DNA from: Lederbergia citrea
Lineage (GTDB): Bacteria > Bacillota > Bacilli > Bacillales > Bacillaceae_C
Direction: 5' to 3'
Assembly (NCBI RefSeq): GCF_018343525.1
Contig: NZ_JAGYPH010000001.1
Location: forward strand, 310,001-374,000
DNA length: 64,000 nucleotides
Shown: positions 49,285 through 57,345 of the stretch, in pieces
Numbering within the stretch: the first letter of the stretch is position 1
Layout of the letters: the number at the start of each line of letters is the position of its first letter
Notes under the pieces: generated by a model
The model's input: only the letters and a program-made list of their open reading frames with translations
Databases searched by the model: none
What the model was told of the DNA's origin: nothing
Program-made: the position numbers and the translations under genes

Positions 49285-50013
49285 TTGTCCGGTATCCTAA
49301 CGGCAATCGGTTATTTATTTAAGGAACTTATTTTCCTTGTTTCGTATGTGAAGAATAATGCTTTTCCACAGCCACTATCCCCAGAAGATGAACAAAAATA
49401 TCTCAAACAGATGGCTGATGGAGACGAACATGCCCGTAATCTCCTGATTGAGCATAATTTGCGACTTGTTGCCCATATAGTAAAAAAGTTCGAAAATACG
49501 GGAGAAGATTCAGAGGATTTGATCTCAATCGGAACGATTGGATTAATTAAAGCAATAGAAAGCTATTCCTTTGGAAAAGGGACTAAACTTGCGACATATG
49601 CGGCCAGATGTATAGAGAATGAAATTCTGATGCATTTACGAGCTTTAAAGAAGACAAAAAAAGATGTTTCATTGCATGACCCAATCGGACATGACAAGGA
49701 AGGAAACGAAATTTCACTTATCGATGTGCTGAAATCGGAAGCAGAGGATGTCTTTGATACCATTCAGTTGAACATGGAGTTGGAAAGAGTAAAAGAATAT
49801 ATTGATGTACTAGATCATCGGGAAAAAGAAGTCATCGTTGGCCGTTTTGGATTAAACTTGGAAAAGGAACGTACCCAGCGTGAAATTGCAAAAGAATTAG
49901 GGATATCAAGGAGCTATGTGTCACGGATTGAGAAAAGAGCATTAATGAAAATGTTCCATGAATTTTACCGTGCTGAAAAAGAAAAGCTGAAGAAGTCAAA
50001 GGAAGAGACGTAA
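49285..50013 (+). CDS. sigK: RNA polymerase sigma-K factor precursor (uninterrupted)
   Basis: A 242-residue pro-sigma-K with all regions in one frame. The pro-sequence is the first 20 residues (ending ELIFLVS); the SpoIVFB cleavage site S20/Y21 is conserved as VSYVKNNAF. Region 2 has [18 protein letters not shown] and [17 protein letters not shown]. Region 4 has [15 protein letters not shown] and the helix-turn-helix [21 protein letters not shown]. In B. subtilis the gene is split by the skin element; here no insertion exists. TTG 49285 follows GGAGGTGAGG. It directs late mother-cell genes. Confidence 0.97.
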   Translation: MSGILTAIGYLFKELIFLVSYVKNNAFPQPLSPEDEQKYLKQMADGDEHARNLLIEHNLRLVAHIVKKFENTGEDSEDLISIGTIGLIKAIESYSFGKGTKLATYAARCIENEILMHLRALKKTKKDVSLHDPIGHDKEGNEISLIDVLKSEAEDVFDTIQLNMELERVKEYIDVLDHREKEVIVGRFGLNLEKERTQREIAKELGISRSYVSRIEKRALMKMFHEFYRAEKEKLKKSKEET

Positions 50014-50039
50014 GGACCGAGATTTCGGTTCTTTTTTTT
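50012..50039 (+). terminator. Terminator after sigK
   Basis: AGGACCGA pairs with TCGGTTCT, followed by eight T residues. Confidence 0.85.
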
Positions 50040-50050
50040 CGGGTTTTTTC

Positions 50051-50078
50051 TGTAATTTTTTCCATACTTAATCGTCTA
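50051..50078 (+). promoter_or_regulatory. ECF-type promoter of the sigma/anti-sigma operon
   Basis: TGTAAT (50051-50056), 16 bp, CGTCTA (50073-50078). The CGTC -10 and TGTAAC-like -35 resemble Bacillus ECF promoters (sigma-X/W/M type). It lies 22 bp before the sigma gene, which suggests autoregulation. Confidence 0.5.
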
Positions 50079-50100
50079 ATGTGTAAAGGAGGGGGGAATT

Positions 50101-50634
50101 TTGATTGAAGATTGGTTTCAAAAGTATGAACATGACATCACAAGTTTCCTTATTTACTATACAGGGTCCATGGATGTTGAAGATTTAGTACAAGATACTT
50201 TTTTAATCGCCTTGAAAAAAATCTCTAGATTCAAAGGTGATTCACATCCAAAAACATGGCTTATTTCCATTGCAAGAAACCACGTAATTGATATGTATCG
50301 AAGAAAAAGAGTATGGGAGAATATTAAGCAATTTCTATTGCCTGAGCAAACGTCCTTCAATGAAATAGAAGATCACTTAATAAAAGAGTCGGAAAATTCC
50401 CGACTATATAAGGCTATTCATCAACTTTCTCCACAGTACAAGGAAGTAGTCATCCTAAGAGGCATTTTGGAGCTTTCATCAAAGGAAACCAGTGATATTT
50501 TAAAATGTAACCAAAATAAAGTGAATGTGACGTATCATCGTTCATTAAAAAAACTAAGAGAAATTTTGGAAAAGGAGGGGTTTTGTCTTGAAGGATTTCA
50601 AACAAATTCAGGAACATCTAAGGAACCTTCCTAA
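50101..50634 (+). CDS. ECF RNA polymerase sigma factor
   Basis: A 177-residue group 4 sigma factor. Region 2 contains DVEDLVQDTFLIALKKISRF and HPKTWLISIARNHVIDMYRR (about residues 25-75). Region 4 contains LSPQYKEVVILRGILELSSK and a helix-turn-helix ETSDILKCNQNKVNVTYHRS near residue 130. TTG 50101 follows AAAGGAGGGGGG. It overlaps the following gene by 47 bp, an arrangement typical of a sigma/anti-sigma pair. I cannot assign it to a named Bacillus sigma. No such pair sits here in B. subtilis, so it looks like an accessory insertion. Confidence 0.9.
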   Translation: MIEDWFQKYEHDITSFLIYYTGSMDVEDLVQDTFLIALKKISRFKGDSHPKTWLISIARNHVIDMYRRKRVWENIKQFLLPEQTSFNEIEDHLIKESENSRLYKAIHQLSPQYKEVVILRGILELSSKETSDILKCNQNKVNVTYHRSLKKLREILEKEGFCLEGFQTNSGTSKEPS

Positions 50635-51493
50635 ATATTCTTTAAAAAATGAGCAAAAGCAGAAAATCTTAGTCAAATTACAGCAGAAACAGAGAACCCC
50701 CTCTTTTCGACCAATTCTTTCTATTGTTGCGGTGTTTATGATATTAATCGTTTTTCTGTTAACCGAGTATACTGTCCGCGAAGATCTTTTTGTTCCAAAG
50801 CAGTCCCAACTTCCGAAAATAGAATTAAATCCTCAAGCAGGAAAAATATTTGTACTCCCTGATACGAAACAAGAAGTAATTGGAGTTGAAGGAAAAGTTG
50901 CCATCTTAAAAGTATTCAATCACATTGTGGCTGAAGACCCAAGAAGAATTTCCAAGCTAATGATCTATTATTGGGGGAATTCAGAAAAAATAGCGTGGAA
51001 TAACTATCGAATAGAAGCAATGAATAAAAACGCAGAAAAAATTACATTGGCGGAAGGGAAGCTTAATTCATCTCTATATAGTAAGGAGGCTCATACATTG
51101 ACGAGTTTTACCCCTTTTCCAAAAGAAGGGGAATGGCAGCTCTCATTTTATGTAGACGACTCTTTATTTGGAGAATTTACTCTTGAGGTTTTGCCACCAT
51201 TTCCAAAAACAAAACATTATATATTATCGGATTCCCCAAAAGAAATAAAACCTGGTGTAGAGACTGAAATTAGTATTGAAAGTACTTGGGAAGATAAAAA
51301 GGATATAGAAGTGCAATTAATAAATAATAAAGGAAAAATCGTTGAACAAAAAACCTTTAGTCAAGTAGGACAATACATTGATTCAGCTACGTTAAAGCCA
51401 TTGTATGCATTCCAAGGAAAACTAATGTTTCCGAAGAAAGGTATATGGACATTGGTGATTGATGGAGAGAAAACAGAGACCTTTTCAAATTAA
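50588..51493 (+). CDS. Membrane-anchored anti-sigma factor, probable partner of the ECF sigma
   Basis: A 301-residue single-pass membrane protein. A short cytosolic N-terminal part (about 1-36; KQIQEHLRNLPKYSL), where it would bind the sigma factor, precedes a transmembrane helix at about 38-58. An extracytoplasmic domain of about 240 residues follows, with two probable beta-sandwich segments (EGEWQLSFYVDD, KGIWTLVIDGE). There is no zinc-type HxxxCxxC motif. TTG 50588 follows AAGGAGGGG located inside the sigma gene. The outer domain may sense an envelope signal. The anti-sigma role is inferred from context and topology. Confidence 0.75.
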   Translation: MKDFKQIQEHLRNLPKYSLKNEQKQKILVKLQQKQRTPSFRPILSIVAVFMILIVFLLTEYTVREDLFVPKQSQLPKIELNPQAGKIFVLPDTKQEVIGVEGKVAILKVFNHIVAEDPRRISKLMIYYWGNSEKIAWNNYRIEAMNKNAEKITLAEGKLNSSLYSKEAHTLTSFTPFPKEGEWQLSFYVDDSLFGEFTLEVLPPFPKTKHYILSDSPKEIKPGVETEISIESTWEDKKDIEVQLINNKGKIVEQKTFSQVGQYIDSATLKPLYAFQGKLMFPKKGIWTLVIDGEKTETFSN

Positions 51494-51623
51494 TAAACAT
51501 TACCTATAGCCAATAGGCCAAAATCATGCTATATTAATTAAGCGATGAGCTGATTTGCATAAGTCGAAGACATGCAAAATTTGCACACATGAATGTGAAC
51601 ATGTGGTCTTTCGCCGCAAACGT

Positions 51624-51653
51624 AAAAGACGCCTGTAATTGCAGGCGTCTTTT
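51624..51653 (+). terminator. Terminator after the anti-sigma gene
   Basis: AAAAGACGCCTG pairs with CAGGCGTCTTTT. Confidence 0.9.
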
Positions 51654-51712
51654 CTATTGTTTAGGAAATTTTATAAAAATACTATGTGGATAAGTTCAAA
51701 GAATATAAGTCG

Positions 51713-51961
51713 TCGTCCAGCTGCAGCGCCTAGCCCCTCGAGGTCAAATAACCTGAGCCAAAAAAGTCAAGACCGGACTTTTCTAGGCTCAGAACATTTG
51801 CTTGTCGGGGCTGAACGAGGCGCTTTCGCTTTTGGTTCGTCCAGCTTCAGCGCCTAGCCCCTCGAGGTCAAATAACCTCAGCCCAAAAAAGTCAAGGCCG
51901 GACTTTTCCGGGCTCAGAACATTTGCTTGTCGGGGCCGAACGAGGCGCTTGCGCTTTTGTT
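51713..51961. repeat. Two tandem copies of a 124-bp structured repeat
   Basis: Copy 1 (51713-51836) and copy 2 (51837-51961) are nearly identical. Each has an outer stem (AGCGCCTAGCCCC against GGGGC...AACGAGGCGCT) and an inner stem (AAAAGTC..GGACTTTT with flanking GAGCC/GGCTC). Differences such as CTGAGCC against CTCAGCCC are partly compensatory. I recall similar intergenic repeats from other Bacillus genomes. The array ends within 2 bp of the pssA stop codon. Reading frames through it are artefacts. Confidence 0.8.
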
Positions 51962-51962
51962 T

Positions 51963-52502
51963 TTACACTTTTTTCAATGAAAATGTACTGATCATCATTA
52001 ATGATAAGATTAAAATAATGAATAAGAATGAGTACGGTGGCAAGTAAGGTACAGCAAGATAGCTTAGGGTTAATAGACAGCCCGCAGCAGTAATCGGGAG
52101 TCCTGTAAAATAGCCATTGCTTTCAGTAATATTAAATCTTGCGAGTCGGAATGCTCCACAGCCGATATAAAAAATAGTAAAAAACACTCCAGGAAAACCA
52201 AACAAAGATAATATTCCCTGATATAATAACAGGGCAGGAGCTACACCAAATGAAATGATATCGCTCATTGAATCTAGCTGTTTGCCAAGATCTGATTCAA
52301 TTTGAAGCTTTCTTGCTGCCATTCCATCAAAACGATCTGCAAGAGCGGCAATGAATATGAGAAGAACACTTAAGTGAAGTTGGCCATTAATCCCGGCAAT
52401 GATTGCAAAACCACCTAGCCCGAGATTTGCCAATGTAAGCACGTTGGCAGTTTGTGCTTTTAATTTTTTTATAGTATGGTCAACGACATCTGATAGAAAC
52501 AA
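51963..52502 (-). CDS. pssA: CDP-diacylglycerol-serine O-phosphatidyltransferase
   Basis: A 179-residue membrane enzyme that makes phosphatidylserine. The CDP-alcohol phosphatidyltransferase motif is complete: DRFDGMAARKLQ followed by DLGKQLDSMSD (about residues 46-70), giving the DGxxAR(x8)GxxxDxxxD pattern. Several hydrophobic helices follow. TTG 52502 sits 8 bp behind AAGGAGGTGG; earlier in-frame codons overlap that site. psd, which uses its product, is divergently placed just upstream, whereas in B. subtilis I recall the two being in one operon. Confidence 0.93.
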   Translation of the reverse strand: MFLSDVVDHTIKKLKAQTANVLTLANLGLGGFAIIAGINGQLHLSVLLIFIAALADRFDGMAARKLQIESDLGKQLDSMSDIISFGVAPALLLYQGILSLFGFPGVFFTIFYIGCGAFRLARFNITESNGYFTGLPITAAGCLLTLSYLAVPYLPPYSFLFIILILSLMMISTFSLKKV

Positions 52503-52620
52503 ATCACCCACCTCCTTCTTAATTTTGAATGTCGTTTTCAATTGTATCTGTTAATACTTAATTATATGCTTTTTATACTCTAAAGTTAAGAAGAATTTTA
52601 TTTTGTTTGGAGGTATTTGC

Positions 52621-53406
52621 TTGAAAGAAAGATTATACCGCTCATTAATTGAGTTGACAAACGGGCGAATGACGTCTATGGCTTTGGGGAAATTTGCGCG
52701 TTCTAGGTTGAGCAGGCCCCTTATTAAAACATATGCTAAAGCTTATAAGATTAATCAAAAAGAAATGCTTGATGATATTCATCACTATCCAAACTTGCAT
52801 GCATTTTTTATAAGAAAGTTAAAAAAAGATGCAAGGCCAATCGATTTAAAAATAGATACAGTTACTAGTCCCGTTGACGGCATTCTGGAGAATTGGGGAA
52901 TAATTAATGAAGATTGTGAAATGATCGTCAAAAATAAATCATATTCGATTGAGGAAATGTTGGGCGGCATAGAAAGATCGGGGAAATATAGTGGTGGCAC
53001 ATTTATGATTCTTTATTTAAGCCCAGCTCATTATCATAGAATCCACTCACCCCTTGATGGAAAAGTAATTGAATCATATTCACTTGGCCGTAAATCATAC
53101 CCCGTTAACCGACTCGGATTAAAATATGGAAAGTCCACACTGGCAAAAAACTTCCGCACGATTACGGAACTTAAGCATGGCGATACAACCATTGCGATGG
53201 TAAAGGTTGGCGCAATGTTCATAAATTCGGTCAAAATAATCAATCAAAAATCTGAGTGGAAAAAAGGGGAAGAAGCTGCTTATTTCTCCTTTGGCTCAAC
53301 AGTCGTCCTTTTATTCGAAAAAGGGGCTTTCCAAATGGAGAAATCACTAGAAGTACCTACAGAAGTACAGGTGGGAGAGGCATTAGGGAGAGTAATTAGC
53401 ACATAA
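52621..53406 (+). CDS. psd: Phosphatidylserine decarboxylase proenzyme
   Basis: A 261-residue decarboxylase converting phosphatidylserine to phosphatidylethanolamine. The pyruvoyl-forming self-cleavage site is AAYFSFGSTVVLLF (FGST, about residue 225). VTSPVDGILENWG near residue 81 and LSPAHYHRIHSPLDG near residue 138 hold the catalytic Asp and His. TTG 52621 follows GGAGGT at 6 bp. It shares a 118-bp divergent region with pssA, suggesting joint control of PE synthesis. Confidence 0.94.
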   Translation: MKERLYRSLIELTNGRMTSMALGKFARSRLSRPLIKTYAKAYKINQKEMLDDIHHYPNLHAFFIRKLKKDARPIDLKIDTVTSPVDGILENWGIINEDCEMIVKNKSYSIEEMLGGIERSGKYSGGTFMILYLSPAHYHRIHSPLDGKVIESYSLGRKSYPVNRLGLKYGKSTLAKNFRTITELKHGDTTIAMVKVGAMFINSVKIINQKSEWKKGEEAAYFSFGSTVVLLFEKGAFQMEKSLEVPTEVQVGEALGRVIST

Positions 53407-53420
53407 TTAAGCAATAATAA

Positions 53421-53446
53421 AAAGCGCCCGCTTAAAGGCGCTTTAA
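53421..53446. terminator. Bidirectional terminator between psd and sda
   Basis: AAAGCGCC pairs with GGCGCTTT around an 8-nt loop, between converging genes. Confidence 0.75.
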
Positions 53447-53461
53447 AATTAGGCTTTATCT

Positions 53462-53620
53462 TCAGGCAAATACCTTTTGCTCAAATGCCATTTTTTTATA
53501 TCTTGTCAATGATCGCCGCTGGAGTTCCGATTCAATTAGCTGGATAAATTCAGAACTCAAGTTTAATTCCCTAGCTTTATGGTAGGACTCAATCAGCAAT
53601 TCGTCTGATAACTTTTTCAT
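53462..53620 (-). CDS. sda: Sda, checkpoint inhibitor of sporulation kinases
   Basis: A 52-residue minus-strand gene. It encodes [20 protein letters not shown], then FIQLIESEL and RRSL, which matches Sda. Sda is a helical hairpin that binds the KinA/KinB dimerisation domain and blocks the phosphorelay when DNA replication is disturbed. A GGAGGTGA ribosome site precedes the ATG at 53620. The tail after RRSLTRY differs from B. subtilis, which is normal for the family. DnaA-box-like sequences lie upstream. Confidence 0.9.
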   Translation of the reverse strand: MKKLSDELLIESYHKARELNLSSEFIQLIESELQRRSLTRYKKMAFEQKVFA

Positions 53621-53734
53621 CAGCTTCACCTCCAGCAAATCATGTTCTAAAGACGGATGATTTAGAATAACCTAATATGTTATCTCTTATTACCCTCACT
53701 TTATCAAAATAAATCCTGTGGAACAAGCGTTCCA

Positions 53735-53833
53735 ATATCCACAGGAGATAGTGGATATCTTGTGGGTAACCTGTTGATTAGTTTCTTTAGCGTTGTCTTA
53801 TTCGCCTTTTTTATGTTAGTAAAGTTATCCACA
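53735..53833. promoter_or_regulatory. Cluster of DnaA-box-like sites upstream of sda and yqeG
   Basis: TTATCCACA (53825-53833) is a perfect DnaA box. ATATCCACA (53735-53743) and, on the other strand, TTACCCACA (53761-53769) each have one mismatch. In B. subtilis DnaA activates sda transcription through such boxes, so the cluster fits replication-linked control of Sda. Confidence 0.6.
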
Positions 53834-53954
53834 ATTTTGAATAAAAAGAATTTTGTCGAAAACTCTTTTTAAATTGGGAAAAAAGGTGCGTATATACCAA
53901 AAATTAGTTAAGATTAAATTTAAGCATACAGTACAATTAATGAGGTGCAGATGA

Positions 53955-54476
53955 TTGTTAAATAAATTTTTGCCCAGTAAATATGTAAAAAGCATTTACG
54001 ATATCAAACCGGAAGAATTAAAAAACAAGGGTATAAAAGGTGTCATAACGGATTTGGACAATACTCTTATTGAATGGGACAGGCCAACGGCTACTCCAAA
54101 ACTTATTAAATGGTTTGATGAAATGAAGCGCCATGATATTAAAGTGATCGTTGTGTCGAATAATAATGAACAGCGAGTAAAAGCCTTTTCTGATCCGCTT
54201 GGAATTCCATTCATTCATAAAGCGCGAAAACCGCTCGGATCCGCATTCAGACGAGCGGTTAAATCAATGGGAATATCGAGAGAAGAAACGGTGATTATTG
54301 GCGACCAGTTACTAACGGATGTGCTCGGGGGAAATCGTGCGGGATTTGAAACAATCCTCGTTGTTCCCGTTGCTAAGTCCGATGGTTTTTTTACACGATT
54401 TAACCGAATGGTTGAACGAAGAATTATGGCCAATTTCAAGCGAAGAGGCTTGATTGATTGGGAGGATGAAAAGTGA
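53955..54476 (+). CDS. yqeG: YqeG-family HAD-type phosphatase
   Basis: A 173-residue HAD hydrolase. Motif I is VITDLDNTLIEWD near residue 32 (nucleophile DLD). Motif II is VIVVSNNNE and motif III/IV is ARKPLGSAFRRA with IIGDQLLTDVLGGNRAGF. Relatives include phosphatidylglycerophosphate phosphatases of the GEP4 type; the bacterial substrate is not settled. TTG 53955 follows GAGGTG. It overlaps yqeH by 4 bp and heads an eight-gene operon. Confidence 0.93.
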   Translation: MLNKFLPSKYVKSIYDIKPEELKNKGIKGVITDLDNTLIEWDRPTATPKLIKWFDEMKRHDIKVIVVSNNNEQRVKAFSDPLGIPFIHKARKPLGSAFRRAVKSMGISREETVIIGDQLLTDVLGGNRAGFETILVVPVAKSDGFFTRFNRMVERRIMANFKRRGLIDWEDEK

Positions 54477-55579
54477 AGAAACATGATATTAGCTGTATAG
54501 GGTGCGGTATTTCCATACAGAGCGAAAATCAAGAGGAACTTGGCTTTGCACCACTTTCTTCTTTAGAAAAAGAAGAAGTGATTTGCCAAAGATGTTTCCG
54601 TCTAAAACATTATAATGAAGTCCAAGATGTCTCATTGACAGATCAAGACTTTCTAAATATTTTAAATCAGCTAGGAAAAACCGACAGTTTAATCGTTAAA
54701 ATCATTGATATATTTGATTTCAATGGCAGCTGGCTTCCGGGCCTTCATCGGTTTGTTGGTAAAAATCCGATTTTACTTATAGGGAATAAAGCGGATTTGT
54801 TGCCGAAATCAGCAAAACGAAATAGGCTGATTCAATGGATGAAAAGCCAAGCGAAAGAACTTGGTCTTCAGCCTATCGATGTGCTGCTTGTAAGTGCAAC
54901 TAGAGGTATTCATATTAGAGAAGCGCTTGAGCAAATTGAGGAATACCGAAAAGGGAAGGACGTTTATGTAGTCGGATGTACGAACGTTGGAAAATCTACG
55001 TTTATTAATCGAATTATTAAAGAAGTAGCAGGCGGGCAAGATGTAATAACAACGTCTCATTTTCCGGGAACTACATTAGATATGATTGAAATTCCTCTTG
55101 ACGATGGCAAAGCACTTATTGATACACCGGGTATTATTAACCATCATCAAATGGCACACTATGTAGACAAAAAAGATCTTAAAGTCATTACGCCCAAAAA
55201 AGAAATTAAACCAAAGGTCTTTCAACTTAATGAAGAACAAACGTTGTTTTTTGGCGGGTTGGCAAGACTAGATTACTTAAAAGGCGGCCGCCGCTCTTTT
55301 GTTTGTTATATGTCCAATGAGATTTTCATACATCGTACGAAGTTAGAAAATGCGGATGAAATATACGAAAATCATGTAGGCGATATGCTGCAACCCCCAA
55401 GGAAGGACGACTTAGCCCATTTCCCTAAGCTTATCCGCCATGAATTCATGATCAAAGAAGGTAAAACCGATATCGTTTTTTCCGGACTTGGATGGATCAC
55501 AGTAAATGAACCTGGAGCAAAAATTGCGGCATATGTGCCAAAAGGTGTTAATGTGATGATTCGCCGCTCATTAATCTAA
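54473..55579 (+). CDS. yqeH: Ribosome biogenesis GTPase YqeH
   Basis: A 368-residue circularly permuted GTPase needed for 30S assembly. An N-terminal zinc finger (CIGCG near residue 6 and CQRCFRL near residue 38) is followed by G4 (IGNKADLLP), G5 (LVSATRG), G1 (GCTNVGKST, about residue 166) and G3 (LIDTPGII). This permuted order is diagnostic. A C-terminal RNA-binding domain follows. It starts with GTG 54473 overlapping yqeG. Confidence 0.96.
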   Translation: MKKHDISCIGCGISIQSENQEELGFAPLSSLEKEEVICQRCFRLKHYNEVQDVSLTDQDFLNILNQLGKTDSLIVKIIDIFDFNGSWLPGLHRFVGKNPILLIGNKADLLPKSAKRNRLIQWMKSQAKELGLQPIDVLLVSATRGIHIREALEQIEEYRKGKDVYVVGCTNVGKSTFINRIIKEVAGGQDVITTSHFPGTTLDMIEIPLDDGKALIDTPGIINHHQMAHYVDKKDLKVITPKKEIKPKVFQLNEEQTLFFGGLARLDYLKGGRRSFVCYMSNEIFIHRTKLENADEIYENHVGDMLQPPRKDDLAHFPKLIRHEFMIKEGKTDIVFSGLGWITVNEPGAKIAAYVPKGVNVMIRRSLI

Positions 55580-55631
55580 CTTTGGTTTATTTGCATGATG
55601 AAAATGATATAGAGAAAACGGGGGGAGAGAG

Positions 55632-56480
55632 ATGATCAAGCTTTATGGTGTCATTGGCAATCCCATTGCACAATCAATGTCACCTGTAATGCAAAATCAG
55701 GAATTCCAACAATTTGGATTAGATGCCCATTATCAGCCTTTTCATATATTAGAAAAAGAGTTAGAAACGGCAGTAAAGGGAATGAAAGTGATAGGTGTCG
55801 AAGGTTTTAATGTGACTAGTCCTCATAAAACGGCGATTATGCCGTTTTTAGATAAAATTGATCCACTTGCGGAAGCCATTGGCGCTGTCAATACCGTTGT
55901 CCGTAAAAATGATGAATTTCATGGGTACAATACGGACGGGGATGGATTTATCAGAGCATTGCAAGCAGATTGGAAAGAAGACTTCATGAATGAACGTGCA
56001 CTGATTATCGGAGCAGGCGGTGCTGCAAAAGCAATCTTTTATACGCTTTTATCAAAGGGGATGGCTCATATTGATATTTGCAATCGAACCGCCTTCAAAG
56101 CGAAGAAGTTAATTGAAGAATGTCCTTATGAAGGTAAATCTAAAGCCATTTCGATTGCTGAAGCGGAGGATACACTAGAGCATTATAATCTAATTATCCA
56201 AACAACCTCGATCGGCATGTACCCAGATATCTACAAAAGCCCTATGTCGGTTAAAAATTTGCTGCCAGAGGCATTTGTATCAGACATCATCTACAATCCT
56301 TTCGAGACTGCTTTAATAAAAGATGCGAAACAAAAAGGTGTAAAGACGCAAAATGGACTTGGGATGTTTGTATACCAAGGAGCGCTTGCATTTGAAAAAT
56401 GGACGGGGATTGCTCCCGATATAACCCGAATGACAAATATTGTAGTAGAACAATTAGGAGGCAACCATGCTAACAGGTAA
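55632..56480 (+). CDS. aroE: Shikimate dehydrogenase
   Basis: A 282-residue NADP-dependent enzyme of the shikimate pathway. The substrate-binding region has IGNPIAQSMSPVMQN near residue 9. The catalytic Lys is in NVTSPHKTAIMPFLD near residue 65 and the Asp in YNTDGDGF near residue 100. The cofactor loop is LIIGAGGAAKAIFY. Length fits AroE (aroD in older Bacillus naming). It overlaps the next gene by 14 bp. Confidence 0.95.
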   Translation: MIKLYGVIGNPIAQSMSPVMQNQEFQQFGLDAHYQPFHILEKELETAVKGMKVIGVEGFNVTSPHKTAIMPFLDKIDPLAEAIGAVNTVVRKNDEFHGYNTDGDGFIRALQADWKEDFMNERALIIGAGGAAKAIFYTLLSKGMAHIDICNRTAFKAKKLIEECPYEGKSKAISIAEAEDTLEHYNLIIQTTSIGMYPDIYKSPMSVKNLLPEAFVSDIIYNPFETALIKDAKQKGVKTQNGLGMFVYQGALAFEKWTGIAPDITRMTNIVVEQLGGNHANR

Positions 56481-56760
56481 GCAAAAACGTTTTTTAAGAT
56501 CGAAAGCACATAATCTTGATCCGATTTTTCAAGTGGGAAAAGGCGGAGTGAATGAAAATATGATCAAACAAATGAATGAAGCCTTGGAAGTACGTGAATT
56601 AATTAAGATCAGTATTCTTCAAAATTGCGAAGATGACCGTGATACAGTTGCAGGAGCGCTGATTGAAGGAACTAAAGCTGAGCTTGTTCAAATTATTGGG
56701 AAAATGGTCGTTCTTTATAAAGAGTCTAAAGAACATAAAGAAATTAGACTGCCGATTTAA
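56467..56760 (+). CDS. YhbY-family ribosome assembly RNA-binding protein (YqeI)
   Basis: A 97-residue CRM-domain protein. It begins MLTGKQKRFLRSKAHNLDP and has the conserved FQVGKGGVNENMI loop and GALIEGTKAELVQIIGKMVVLY. Members bind pre-50S or 16S rRNA during ribosome assembly. ATG 56467 lies within the aroE end behind TTAGGAGG. It sits between YqeH and RsfS, two other ribosome assembly factors. Confidence 0.94.
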   Translation: MLTGKQKRFLRSKAHNLDPIFQVGKGGVNENMIKQMNEALEVRELIKISILQNCEDDRDTVAGALIEGTKAELVQIIGKMVVLYKESKEHKEIRLPI

Positions 56761-56772
56761 AGGATGAGGATG

Positions 56773-57345
56773 ATGAGGAAAAAAGTCGGGATTTTAGGCG
56801 GTACTTTTGATCCGCCCCATCTTGGCCATTTAATCATTGCCAATGAAGTGCTCCATCAATTAAACCTTGATGAAATTCGTTTTATGCCAAATCAGGAGCC
56901 GCCTCATAAAGAAAGATCAAGCGGCACGACAGGTAAAAATAGAGTCCGGATGCTTGAATTAGCCATTCAGGGAAATCCTGCATTTAAGTTAGAGAAAATT
57001 GAGCTGGAAAGATCGGGCAGGTCATTTACAGTTGATACTATGAAAGTACTGGTAGAGCAAAACCCGCATCATGAATATTATTTTATAATTGGTGCGGATA
57101 TGGTGGAATACTTGCCAAACTGGCATAGAATTGATGAATTAGTGGAAATGGTTCAATTTGTTGGCGTTAATCGGCCTAACCACCGGATGGAAAGTAATTA
57201 TCGAATCATTGAAGTGGATGTACCCTTAATTGAAATATCATCAACGATGATTAGAGATAGAAGTAAAGCTGGAGAATCCGTCAAGTATTTACTGCCTGAC
57301 AATGTAATTGGCTATATAGAGGAGAATCGGTTATATGGATCGTGA
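56773..57345 (+). CDS. nadD: Nicotinate-nucleotide adenylyltransferase
   Basis: A 190-residue NAD-synthesis enzyme converting nicotinate mononucleotide to deamido-NAD. The nucleotide-binding motif is GILGGTFDPPHLGHL at the N-terminus and the second signature is EISSTMIRDRS near residue 157. Three in-frame ATGs are clustered (56764, 56770, 56773). The last is chosen because AAAGGATG is then at normal spacing. The gene overlaps yqeK by 11 bp. Confidence 0.95.
   Translation: MRKKVGILGGTFDPPHLGHLIIANEVLHQLNLDEIRFMPNQEPPHKERSSGTTGKNRVRMLELAIQGNPAFKLEKIELERSGRSFTVDTMKVLVEQNPHHEYYFIIGADMVEYLPNWHRIDELVEMVQFVGVNRPNHRMESNYRIIEVDVPLIEISSTMIRDRSKAGESVKYLLPDNVIGYIEENRLYGS

Noticed and set aside
49260..49290. 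Attachment site of a skin-like element in sigK
   Set aside because: The gene is continuous and no recombinase or duplicated core is nearby.
51713..51961. Possible CRISPR array
   Set aside because: Only two copies, unit length 124 bp, no spacers and no cas genes in the window.
51639..52047. Two overlapping plus-strand frames in the tandem repeat
   Set aside because: The peptides merely repeat the 124-bp unit, and the second runs antisense into pssA.
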